From assembly GCA_019510095.1 (NCBI GenBank), contig JAEKLB010000028.1, positions 1 through 35,530 on the forward strand: a DNA stretch of 35,530 nucleotides, given 5' to 3'. Source of the stretch: Acidobacteriota bacterium (GTDB lineage: Bacteria; Actinomycetota; Acidimicrobiia; Acidimicrobiales; CADCSY01). A program made the position numbers and the translations under genes. Under the pieces are notes generated by a model. That model ran no database searches. It saw only the letters and a list, made by a program, of their open reading frames with translations, and had not been told where the DNA came from. Shown one piece after another: positions 19,312 through 26,474 of this stretch (the first letter of the stretch is position 1; every line of letters starts with the position of its first letter).

Positions 19312-20373
19312 TCAGCCCGCCTCGAGCTGGCGCTGCCGCTCGTCCTGGAGCAGGGCGCCGACCAGATCGTCCAGCTCGCCGGCCAACACCTTGTCGAGGT
19401 TGTAGGCGGTGTAGCCGATGCGATGGTCGGTGACCCGGTTCTCCTTGAAGTTGTAGGTGCGGATCTTCTCCGACCGCCCGCCACCACCGGTCTGGGCCCG
19501 CCGCTGGCCCGACAGCTCGGCGGCCTGGCGGTCCTGCTCGAGCTTGAGCAGCCGGGCCCGGAGCACGACGAGGGCCTTGGCCCGGTTCTGGATCTGGCTC
19601 TTCTCGTCCTGCATGGCCACCACCAACCCGGTCGGCTTGTGGGTGACCCGCACCGCCGAGTCGGTGGTGTTGACGCTCTGCCCACCCGGGCCGCTCGAGC
19701 GGTAGACGTCGATCTGGAGCTCGTTGGGATCGATCGACACCTCCACCTCCTCGGCCTCGGGAAGAACGGTCACGGTCGCCGACGACGTGTGGATGCGGCC
19801 CTGGCTCTCCGTCACCGGCACCCGCTGCACGCGGTGCGGGCCGCCCTCGTGCTTCATGTGGCTCCACGCGCTGGCGCCCCGCAGGGTGAAGGTCACCGAG
19901 TCGAGCCCACCCATGTCGCTGTTCGACGACTCCATCACCTCGAGCCGCCAGCCCTGGCGACCGGCGTAGGCGAGGTACATGTCGTAGAGGTCCTTGGCGA
20001 AGAGGTTGGCCTCCTCGCCACCCTCGGCCCCGCGGATCTCGACGATGACGTTGCGGCCGTCGTTGGGGTCCTTGGGCAGCAGGAGCAGCTTGAGCTCCTC
20101 ATCCAGCCGGGCGATGGTGGCCTCGGCCCCGGCGATCTCGGCCCGCAGCACCTCACGGTCGTCACCGGTGGCGCCCTCGCTCATCTCCCGGGCAGCGGCC
20201 AGATCATCCGACGCCTGGCGGTGGGCCCGGACTGCAGCCACGATCGGCTCCAGCTCCTTGTGGCGGCGAGTCAGGGCGACGTACGCAGTGTTGTCCGAGA
20301 AGACGTCAGGGTCGGAGAGGCGGGCTTCGAGCGCCCGGAACTCCTCCTCCAGCGCCTCGAGACGGTCGAACAC
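19312..20373 (-). CDS. prfA: Peptide chain release factor 1
   Basis: Recognises UAA/UAG stop codons and triggers peptide release. The 353-residue protein has the N-terminal coiled domain, the PxT codon-recognition motif (PVT, 186-188, within RVPVTESQGRIHTS), and the GGQ motif at 230-232 in RSSGPGGQSVN. Length is normal for RF1. The GTG start at 20373 gives the conserved start FDRLEALEEEF. Upstream in-frame residues look random, and an ATG two bases away is out of frame. Its Gln is the substrate of the adjacent PrmC. Confidence 0.96.
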   Translation of the reverse strand: MFDRLEALEEEFRALEARLSDPDVFSDNTAYVALTRRHKELEPIVAAVRAHRQASDDLAAAREMSEGATGDDREVLRAEIAGAEATIARLDEELKLLLLPKDPNDGRNVIVEIRGAEGGEEANLFAKDLYDMYLAYAGRQGWRLEVMESSNSDMGGLDSVTFTLRGASAWSHMKHEGGPHRVQRVPVTESQGRIHTSSATVTVLPEAEEVEVSIDPNELQIDVYRSSGPGGQSVNTTDSAVRVTHKPTGLVVAMQDEKSQIQNRAKALVVLRARLLKLEQDRQAAELSGQRRAQTGGGGRSEKIRTYNFKENRVTDHRIGYTAYNLDKVLAGELDDLVGALLQDERQRQLEAG

Positions 20374-20392
20374 ATGTCGAATGTACGAGGGG

Positions 20393-21346
20393 TCAGGCGA
20401 TGCCGACGACCCCGGCCGGCTCCGCCAGCATCCCGGCCAACGCCAGCGTGACCGGATGACGGTCACGCTGAGGCACCGCCAGCACGAGGCGGGCACCCCC
20501 GGCCGGGAACGCGGCAAGCCGGCTGTCGGCTGCCGCCGGCACCAGGTCGAGGTCGACGCCAACCGAGCACACCACGACCACCGGGCGACCGTCGGGGTCG
20601 AGGCCGGTTGCCGGCGCCGGCCACGGCGTGCGGAGGTCGGGCGCCTCGACCACGAGCGCCATCGGCACCAGATGGTCGACGCCCACCAGGCCCGGCGCGC
20701 GCACCAGTTGGGCGCGGAGCCGGCGGGCCGCGGCCAACAGGTTCAGCGGATGGTGGCCCTCGCCGCCGCCGGTCCGGTGACGGCGGACCAGCTCGACGAC
20801 CTGGCGGAGGGTGGCGTCCGTCGGCTGGCCGGCCGAGAGGAGCGCGTGTGCTTCGCGGTCGAAGCGACCGACGCCGACCTCCAGGCGGGGCTCCCCGTCG
20901 AGGATCGTGACCCGGGCAACCTCGAGGCCCTCGACCTCGCCGATCAGGCGACCGTGCTCGACCACCGGGTCGGCGCCGGCCGCGGTGAGCACGTCGGCAA
21001 ACGGCGCAGTCCGGGGATCGAGCGGCGGCGGGACCGGAAGCGGTTCCGCGCCGGCGGCAACGAGCCTGGCGCCCTCGACGACCCAGACCGTCGGCACCAC
21101 GCGGAACTGCGAGGCCCGCCGGGCGAGCAGCCCGCCGGCGCCGTCGACCACGAGATGCAGCGGCTCGTCGGGGGCGACCTGGCGGGCCAGGGCAAGGGCG
21201 GGACCGAGGGCCCGTTGGGGCTCGACGTCGGCCAGCACCCAGAGGCCGTCCGGCCCGACGAGGCCGGCGCCGCCGTGGAACGCGACAGACCGCCGGTCAG
21301 CCTGACCGGCGGTCGTCTGGACCAGCGTCGTGAGCTTGGCGGCCAG
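20393..21346 (-). CDS. Unknown protein between rpmE and prfA, start not resolved
   Basis: An open frame of coding character ends at 20393 and runs up to the end of rpmE. Its translation is Ala/Val/Leu-rich with plausible secondary structure (SVAFHGGAGLVGPDGLWVLADVEP, EPLHLVVDGAGGLLAR, LVPMALVVEAPDLRTPW, GRPVVVVCSVGVDLDL), no signal peptide and no known motif. No ATG, GTG or TTG exists between the rpmE stop and a GTG at 21238. A CTG at 21346 is taken here as a tentative start because the protein-like sequence begins before 21238. A hidden frameshift or a noncanonical start are alternatives. The position in the conserved rho-rpmE-prfA cluster suggests a translation-related or housekeeping role, but none can be claimed. 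Confidence 0.55.
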   Translation of the reverse strand: MAAKLTTLVQTTAGQADRRSVAFHGGAGLVGPDGLWVLADVEPQRALGPALALARQVAPDEPLHLVVDGAGGLLARRASQFRVVPTVWVVEGARLVAAGAEPLPVPPPLDPRTAPFADVLTAAGADPVVEHGRLIGEVEGLEVARVTILDGEPRLEVGVGRFDREAHALLSAGQPTDATLRQVVELVRRHRTGGGEGHHPLNLLAAARRLRAQLVRAPGLVGVDHLVPMALVVEAPDLRTPWPAPATGLDPDGRPVVVVCSVGVDLDLVPAAADSRLAAFPAGGARLVLAVPQRDRHPVTLALAGMLAEPAGVVGIA

Positions 21347-21369
21347 GAGGGCCGCCCGCTGCGACGGTT

Positions 21370-21591
21370 CTACTTCTTCGCGCCCTTGCGCTCGCCGTAG
21401 CGGCGCTGGAAGCGCTCGACCCGGCCGCCGGAGTCGACCAGGCGCTGCTTGCCGGTGAAGAACGGGTGGCACACGTTGCACAGCTCGACGTGCAGCTCGT
21501 CGCCGCCGACGGTGGAGCGGGTCTCGAAGCTGCTGCCGCACGAGCAGCGAGCGGTGACGGTCTTGTACGCGGGGTGGATGTCTGCCCTCAT
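21370..21591 (-). CDS. rpmE: 50S ribosomal protein L31, zinc-binding form
   Basis: Large-subunit protein at the subunit bridge. The 73-residue product is of the zinc-containing (C+) type: C16-S-C18 and C38-N-V-C41 form the metal site. The core [24 protein letters not shown] and the [24 protein letters not shown] segment are diagnostic. The order rho then rpmE is conserved in actinobacteria. The C+ form is the one usually replaced by a zinc-free paralogue under zinc starvation in other bacteria. Confidence 0.97.
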   Translation of the reverse strand: MRADIHPAYKTVTARCSCGSSFETRSTVGGDELHVELCNVCHPFFTGKQRLVDSGGRVERFQRRYGERKGAKK

Positions 21592-21603
21592 GGTCTCTCC
21601 AGG

Positions 21604-23346
21604 CTAGGCGCCGCTGCCGGTCTTGGCGGCTTCGGCGAGGAACTCTTCGTTGGACTTGTACTGGCGGAGGCCGTCGAGCAGGCGCTCGAGTGCGGCACCC
21701 GGGGAGGCGCCGTCGGCCGACAGGGCGTTGAGCGCCCGCCGCACCCGCCACACCTGCTGGAGCTGCTTCCGGTCGAAGAGCAGCTCTTCGTGCCTGGTCG
21801 ACGAGCCGTCGACGTCGATCGCGGGGTAGACCCGGCGCTCGGCAAGGCGGCGGTCGAGCCGGAGCTCCATGTTGCCGGTGCCCTTGAACTCCTCGAAGAT
21901 CACCTCGTCCATGCGCGACCCGGTCTCGACAAGGGCGGTGGCGAGGATGGTGAGCGACCCGCCCTCTTCGATGTTGCGGGCTGCCCCGAAGAACTTCTTG
22001 GGCGGGTAGAGGGCGCCGGTGTCGATGCCGCCGGACATGATCCGGCCGGTGGCCGGTGCGGCCAGGTTGTAGGCCCGGGCCAGGCGGGTGATGCCGTCGA
22101 GGACGATCACCACGTCCTTGCCCTCCTCGACCAGCCGCTTGGCCCGGTCGATCACCAGCTCGGCGAGCTGGGTGTGCTCATCGGCGGGCCGGTCGAAGGT
22201 GGAGGCGATGACCTCACCCTGGGTCGACCGCCGCATGTCGGTGACCTCCTCGGGGCGCTCGTCGACGAGCAGCACCATGAGGTGGACCTCAGGGTTGTTG
22301 CGCTCGATCGACTGCACGATGTGCTTGAGGACCGTGGTCTTGCCTGCCTTCGGCGGCGAGACGATCAGGCCGCGCTGACCCTTGCCGATCGGCGAGATGA
22401 GATCGACGATGCGCGCCGTCATGTCGGCGGTGGGCGCCCCCGGCGTCTCCAGGCGCAGCTTCTCGTCGGGGAACAGCGGCGTGAGGTCCTCGAACTTGGG
22501 CCGGGCCCGGGCGACCTCCGGGTCGCGACCGTTGACCACGTCGATGCGCAGCAGCGCCGGGTTCTTCTCGTTGCGGTTGGCCGGGCGGCTGGCGCCGGCG
22601 AGGTGGTCGCCCTTGCGCAGGCCGAACTGGCGTACCTGCTTGACCGAGACGTAGACGTCGTCCTTGCTCGGCAGATAGCCCTTGGTGCGGAGGAACCCGT
22701 AGCCCTCGTCGCGGAGGTCGAGCAGACCGGCGACGGCGATGGGCTCACCGGTGAACGGCTCCTCGGGGCGGTCGCGCTCGCCGCCCTGGCGGTCGTTGCC
22801 GCCGCGCTCGTTGCCCGGGCGGTCGTTGCCCGGGCGGTCGTTGCCAGAGCGGTCGTTTCCGGCGCGATCGTTGCCGGGGCGATCGCCGCCCGGCCGGTCA
22901 CGGTCGCGTCCCCGGCGGCGGCGGCCTCGCCGGTTGCCCGGATCGCCGTCGTCGTCACGCCAGCCCGGCTGCTCGCGATCGCGTGATCGGTCGCCGTCGT
23001 CGCTGGCCACCGCGTTGGTGGCCCCGGCCGGTGCCTCGGCCGCCTCCGCGGGCGAGCCGTTGGTCGCCGGGACGAGGGCCTCCTCGTCGGCCAGGAGATC
23101 GGCGATGGCCTCATCGATCACCGCCGGCTTGGCCGAGCGCACGACACGGGTCGGCGCTGGCGCCTCGGCCGCCGTGTCGCCGTTGGGCGAGCCGGTGGTG
23201 ATGCCCGCGGTCGTGAGGATGAGATCGACGAGATCGGCCTTCTTCGCCCGAGCAGTGGGCTTGGCGCCCAGAGCCTTGGCGATGGTCTGCAGCTCGTCCC
23301 GCTCTTTTCGCTCGAGCACGGATCGCTCGAGGACGGGATCACTCAT
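21604..23346 (-). CDS. rho: Transcription termination factor Rho with a disordered Gly-Asn-Asp-Arg insertion
   Basis: Hexameric RNA helicase that ends transcription. The 580-residue protein has a Rho_N-type start ([34 protein letters not shown], residues 11-44) and a long acidic then Arg-rich disordered region to about 195. The RNA-binding cold-shock-like domain ([33 protein letters not shown]) follows, then the ATPase with PPKAGKTT (331-338) and [11 protein letters not shown]. Residues 153-192 consist of eight five-residue units of the GNDRx type. Actinobacterial Rho proteins commonly carry such insertions. A purine-rich GGAGAGGA lies nine bases before the ATG. The gene starts after a 154-base leader. 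Confidence 0.97.
   Translation of the reverse strand: MSDPVLERSVLERKERDELQTIAKALGAKPTARAKKADLVDLILTTAGITTGSPNGDTAAEAPAPTRVVRSAKPAVIDEAIADLLADEEALVPATNGSPAEAAEAPAGATNAVASDDGDRSRDREQPGWRDDDGDPGNRRGRRRRGRDRDRPGGDRPGNDRAGNDRSGNDRPGNDRPGNERGGNDRQGGERDRPEEPFTGEPIAVAGLLDLRDEGYGFLRTKGYLPSKDDVYVSVKQVRQFGLRKGDHLAGASRPANRNEKNPALLRIDVVNGRDPEVARARPKFEDLTPLFPDEKLRLETPGAPTADMTARIVDLISPIGKGQRGLIVSPPKAGKTTVLKHIVQSIERNNPEVHLMVLLVDERPEEVTDMRRSTQGEVIASTFDRPADEHTQLAELVIDRAKRLVEEGKDVVIVLDGITRLARAYNLAAPATGRIMSGGIDTGALYPPKKFFGAARNIEEGGSLTILATALVETGSRMDEVIFEEFKGTGNMELRLDRRLAERRVYPAIDVDGSSTRHEELLFDRKQLQQVWRVRRALNALSADGASPGAALERLLDGLRQYKSNEEFLAEAAKTGSGA
22771..22890 (-). repeat. 15-base tandem repeats inside rho
   Basis: Eight consecutive 15-base units, each coding for Gly-(Asn/Gly)-(Asp/Glu)-Arg-x, form an uninterrupted in-frame array. 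The fourth and fifth units (both PGNDR type) are almost identical at the DNA level. The array lies in the disordered N-terminal region of Rho, where length variation by slippage would be tolerated. Confidence 0.85.
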
Positions 23347-23500
23347 GCTGCGTCCTCTCCGAGGACTGCATGTCCTCTCAGGGTTTTGACGACAACCAGC
23401 GCGGCGAACGCGACACCGGAGGGCCCGGAATCGGGCAGAGGGGCTCGTTCCGTCCGGTTGCGCACCGGGCCTCAGAACGTGCGAGCCAGTGTAGCGGGCA
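23347..23500. other. Leader/intergenic region upstream of rho
   Basis: The 154 bases between the rhomboid gene stop and rho contain a duplicated purine motif (GAGAGGAC twice within about 25 bases of the rho start, with GGAC/GTCC able to pair). No clear promoter was found. The minus-strand TACACT at 23493-23488 is the best -10 candidate but lacks a fitting -35. Rho genes often carry a long, self-regulated leader. Nothing here proves it. Confidence 0.3.
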
Positions 23501-24223
23501 TCACCCGTGACGCGACGGGCGGAACAGCACCGACCCCAGGGCGGCGCCGGTCACGAGCCCACCGAGATGGGCCCCGATCGAGATCCCGGGAACGGCAAAG
23601 GTGAGGATGAGGTTGAGCACGAGCAGGCCACCCAGCCCGGTCTGCATGGGGTTGACCCCGCGGCGCCGCAGCCCGAGGACGGCTGCCGCCAGCAATCCGA
23701 AGACCGCACCCGACGCGCCAACGGAGAGCACGTTGGGCTCGAGCAGCAGCACGCCGGCCGAGCCCCCGAGCAGGGACGCCGCGTAGAGGAGGGCGAACCG
23801 CCACCGGCCGAGAGCACCCTCCAGCAGCAGCCCCAACTGGTAGAGGAGCAGGCAGTTGAAGCCGACGTGCATGAGGTTGACGTGCACGAAGCCGGAGGTG
23901 ACCAGCCGCCACCACTCCCCGCCGGCAACCGCCGGGCCGTACAGGCCGAACCGGTCGATGATGTCGTGGCGGCCCTGGGTGACCACGAAGACGGCGACGT
24001 TGGCCGCCACCAGCCCGATGGTCACGACCGGATCGGTCTGCAACGAGCGCAGCGAGCGCACGGGCGGGGCCTGGCGGACGCACTCGGGGCACTGGAAGCC
24101 CACCGGGGCAGTGATCATGCAGCTCGGGCAGATGGCCCGCTCGCACCGCCGGCACTTGACCCCTGCGTCCCGGTCGGGATGGCGGTAGCAGTGCCACGAG
24201 AGGTCGTCCTCGGTGGCAGCCAT
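23501..24223 (-). CDS. Rhomboid-family intramembrane serine protease with an N-terminal zinc-finger
   Basis: A 240-residue membrane protein. Residues 10-50 hold a B-box-like cysteine/histidine cluster (H11, C12, H15, C24, C27, C32, C35, C45, C48) expected to bind zinc in the cytoplasm. The rest forms six hydrophobic helices with the rhomboid landmarks: HVNLMHVGFN (with N123), the catalytic Ser171 in GASGAVFG, and His219 in GAHLGG. All catalytic residues are present. It would cleave membrane proteins within the bilayer. The start ATG at 24223 begins just before the zinc-finger, and longer in-frame starts run through the divergent hemerythrin gene. Confidence 0.92.
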   Translation of the reverse strand: MAATEDDLSWHCYRHPDRDAGVKCRRCERAICPSCMITAPVGFQCPECVRQAPPVRSLRSLQTDPVVTIGLVAANVAVFVVTQGRHDIIDRFGLYGPAVAGGEWWRLVTSGFVHVNLMHVGFNCLLLYQLGLLLEGALGRWRFALLYAASLLGGSAGVLLLEPNVLSVGASGAVFGLLAAAVLGLRRRGVNPMQTGLGGLLVLNLILTFAVPGISIGAHLGGLVTGAALGSVLFRPSRHG

Positions 24224-24254
24224 GACGAGCGACGGTAGGGGGTAAGTCGCCGCC

Positions 24255-24821
24255 ATGGACGCACACGAGGTGTTGATGGCCGACCACAACCGGGTACGCG
24301 GGCTGTTCAAGCGGTTCCACGCAGCCGAGAAGGGCGACGACCGCGCCACCATGGGCCAGCTCGCCGACAAGATGGCGAAGGAGCTCGAGATCCACACGGC
24401 GATCGAGGAGGAGATCTACTACCCGGCCGTGAGCGACCTCTCCGAAGAGGTCCACGACCTGGTCGCCGAGGGGCTGCAGGAGCACCATGTCGCCAAGGAG
24501 CTCATCTCCGAGCTCGGCGCGGTCGAGCGCGACAGCGAGCAGTGGGTCGCCAAGGTGAAGGTCCTCATCGAGGCGATCGAGCACCACGCCGGTGAAGAGG
24601 AGACGGAGATGTTCCCGGGCGTGAAGCGGGTGATGTCCGACGACGACCTCACCACGCTCGGCAACCGACTGATGGATCGCAAGCGCCAGCTCGGCGCACC
24701 GGAGCCGCTCATCGACCTCACCAAGGAGGAGCTGCTCGCCAAGGCTCGCCAGCAGGAGATCCCCGGTCGCTCGAAGATGTCGCGCCAGGAGCTGGCCCTG
24801 ACCGTCGACCCTCGCGGCTGA
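24255..24821 (+). CDS. Hemerythrin-like protein with a Rho-N-like C-terminal tail
   Basis: A 188-residue cytoplasmic protein. Residues 1-125 form a hemerythrin HHE four-helix bundle with candidate iron ligands H11, H47, E51, H77/H78, H110/H111 and E115. Such proteins bind O2, NO or store iron in stress responses. The last 35 residues (DLTKEELLAKARQQEIPGRSKMSRQELAL) resemble the Rho_N/SAP-like helix-extended-helix motif (pattern ELxxxAkxxxIxGrSkmxkxEL). A similar motif occurs at the start of the neighbouring Rho. It diverges from the rhomboid gene with only 31 bases between starts, so the promoters must overlap. It ends at a large inverted repeat. Confidence 0.88.
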   Translation: MDAHEVLMADHNRVRGLFKRFHAAEKGDDRATMGQLADKMAKELEIHTAIEEEIYYPAVSDLSEEVHDLVAEGLQEHHVAKELISELGAVERDSEQWVAKVKVLIEAIEHHAGEEETEMFPGVKRVMSDDDLTTLGNRLMDRKRQLGAPEPLIDLTKEELLAKARQQEIPGRSKMSRQELALTVDPRG

Positions 24822-24828
24822 CGGATCC

Positions 24829-24877
24829 GTTCCTTGGCGACTCGTGGCCGGTACGGCCCCACGAGTCGCCAAAGAAC
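24829..24877. terminator. Long inverted repeat between convergent genes (copy 3 of the GTTCTTTG-tipped family)
   Basis: Arms GTTCCTTGGCGACTCGTGG (24829-24847) and CCACGAGTCGCCAAAGAAC (24859-24877) pair over 19 positions with one G-T-type exception, around an 11-base loop with its own small CCG/CGG pairing. It sits eight bases after the hemerythrin stop and a few bases before the stop of the facing gene, as expected for a bidirectional terminator. The arm tip matches those at 3469-3521 and 18438-18488. Confidence 0.7.
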
Positions 24878-24880
24878 ACG

Positions 24881-25306
24881 TCAGTCCAGGGGTGGGAGCG
24901 ACATCTCCTCGGGATGCAGGACCCACACGTCGATGCGGCGGTGTGACTCGTCGTCGACCATGAGGTCGATGACGTGGCGCCCGTAGGTGTTCACCACCGC
25001 GTCGCGGAAGGGAAACGACATGGCGATCGAGTGCTCCTCGTTGGGCTCGAGCCTCGCCCCGCCGTTGTACTGCACGACCCCGCCGACCTCCATGATCGAG
25101 CTGACGTCGGGGCCGTAGAGCACGGCCCGCACGTTGTGGGGGCCGTCCTGCTCGGCCTGGTCCATGCTCAGGAGGAGGGCGAGGTCGACCCCGAGGGCCG
25201 TCGGCACCTCTGTTCGCCAGATGCGGGTGACGCCGCCACCCAGCACGTGCAACAGTCCTTCGCGGACGGTGGCTGCGTCGCAGAGCAGGGCGCTGGTGAC
25301 CCGCAT
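24881..25306 (-). CDS. Small protein of unknown function (DUF6941-like)
   Basis: A 141-residue soluble protein predicted to be mostly beta strands. The opening VTSALLCDAATVREGLLHVLGGGVTRIWRTEVP matches a widespread actinobacterial small-protein pattern (lcD.A....gkl.vlGgg...i....P) that I associate with DUF6941. The family name is from memory and unverified. No catalytic residues are evident. It lies seven bases downstream of the ApgM-like gene, so it is probably the last gene of the threonine operon. Confidence 0.65.
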   Translation of the reverse strand: MRVTSALLCDAATVREGLLHVLGGGVTRIWRTEVPTALGVDLALLLSMDQAEQDGPHNVRAVLYGPDVSSIMEVGGVVQYNGGARLEPNEEHSIAMSFPFRDAVVNTYGRHVIDLMVDDESHRRIDVWVLHPEEMSLPPLD

Positions 25307-25313
25307 CGCCCGG

Positions 25314-26474
25314 TCAGGCCCGACCGACGAGGCGGCCCATGAGCGAGTGCCCGGGCACCGGCGGGATGCCGGCGACGCCGGACTCGGAGTACGAGCCTCC
25401 GGGGCCGTCGTGCGCGCTGTCGACCAGCAGCCACGGCACCGGATCGGGCGTGTGGGTCTTCAGTCGCAGCGGCGTCGCGTGGTCGGGCAACAGCAGGAGC
25501 CGCCACGGCCCGATGGCGTCGAGGCCGTCGACCAGCGGCGCAAGGATGCGACGGTCCCAGTTCTCCAGGGCGGCGACCTTCTCGCCAACGTCGCCGGCAT
25601 GGCCGGCTTCGTCGCTGGCCTCGACGTGGATGACGAAGAGGTCGGTGTCGCCGGTCAGCGCCGCCAACGCCGCGTCGCGCTTGCCCTCGTAGTTGGTGTC
25701 GTACCAGCCGGTCGCGCCCGGCACCTCGACCACGTCGATGTCGGTGAGGACGCCGAGGCCGCGCACGAGGTCAACCGCCGTGCACAGCCCGGCATGGAGC
25801 CCGTAGGCATCGCGGAACGATGTCATGTGCGGCTGCGGGCCCTGGCCCCACAGCCAGACCTGGTTCGCCTTCAGGCCGAACCTCGGGACGATGTCACGAC
25901 TGGCGTCCATGACCGCCTGCAGCTTCTGGGCCGACGGGCCAGCCGGCCACACCGCCGGCTTGTCGGAGAGATCGTGCGGGGGGGTGCAGTCGGCGTCGCC
26001 CCAGCTGTCGGGGGCGACCACGATGTGGCGGTACTGCACGCCGGGATGGAACGAGATCTCCTCGGTGCCGAGCTCGGACTGCAGCGCCTCGATGACCGCG
26101 CTGGCCTCCTCCGTCGACGGGTGGCCCCCGGCGAAGTCGAGCATGGTGCCGTCGTCACCGACGGTCACCAGGTTGCAGCGGTAGGCGACCTGGTCGGGGC
26201 GGATCTTCAGGCCGAGGGCCGCCGCCTCGATCGGCGCCCGACCGGTGTGGTAGCGGGCCGGGTCGTAGCCGAGGATCGCCATGTTGCCGACGTCGCTGCC
26301 CGGTGGCATCCCCGGGGGGATCACCGCAGCCCGGCCGACCTCACCCCGCCGCGCCAAGGCGGCGAACGTCGGCAGGTCCGCCGCCTCCAACGGCGTGCGC
26401 CCGCCCAGCTCGTCGACGGGCTCGTCGGCGCAGCCGTCGGGGACGCACACGACGTACTTCATGGCGGGGCTCAC
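25314..26474 (-). CDS. ApgM-family protein in the thrB position, candidate homoserine kinase
   Basis: A 386-residue member of the alkaline phosphatase superfamily, branch of archaeal-type 2,3-bisphosphoglycerate-independent phosphoglycerate mutases. Landmarks are VPDGCADEP (metal-binding D13), PPGSDVGNMAILGYDP with the nucleophile Ser60, HVEASDEAGHAGD and LLPDHATP (metal ligands). The start GTG at 26474 overlaps the thrC stop in GTGA. An alternative ATG lies at 26462. Related actinobacteria have the homoserine kinase gene thrB here, and no GHMP-type ThrB exists in the window. From memory, a subfamily of this ApgM group (TIGR02535) was proposed as an alternative homoserine kinase because of the same context. 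A phosphoglycerate mutase role cannot be excluded. Confidence 0.85.
   Translation of the reverse strand: MSPAMKYVVCVPDGCADEPVDELGGRTPLEAADLPTFAALARRGEVGRAAVIPPGMPPGSDVGNMAILGYDPARYHTGRAPIEAAALGLKIRPDQVAYRCNLVTVGDDGTMLDFAGGHPSTEEASAVIEALQSELGTEEISFHPGVQYRHIVVAPDSWGDADCTPPHDLSDKPAVWPAGPSAQKLQAVMDASRDIVPRFGLKANQVWLWGQGPQPHMTSFRDAYGLHAGLCTAVDLVRGLGVLTDIDVVEVPGATGWYDTNYEGKRDAALAALTGDTDLFVIHVEASDEAGHAGDVGEKVAALENWDRRILAPLVDGLDAIGPWRLLLLPDHATPLRLKTHTPDPVPWLLVDSAHDGPGGSYSESGVAGIPPVPGHSLMGRLVGRA

Noticed and set aside
22771-22890. CRISPR-like array
   Set aside because: The repeats are contiguous 15-base coding units without spacers, in frame within rho.
23488-23493. TACACT as the rho promoter -10
   Set aside because: No -35 at 16-18 bases. 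Kept only as a weak note in the leader entry.
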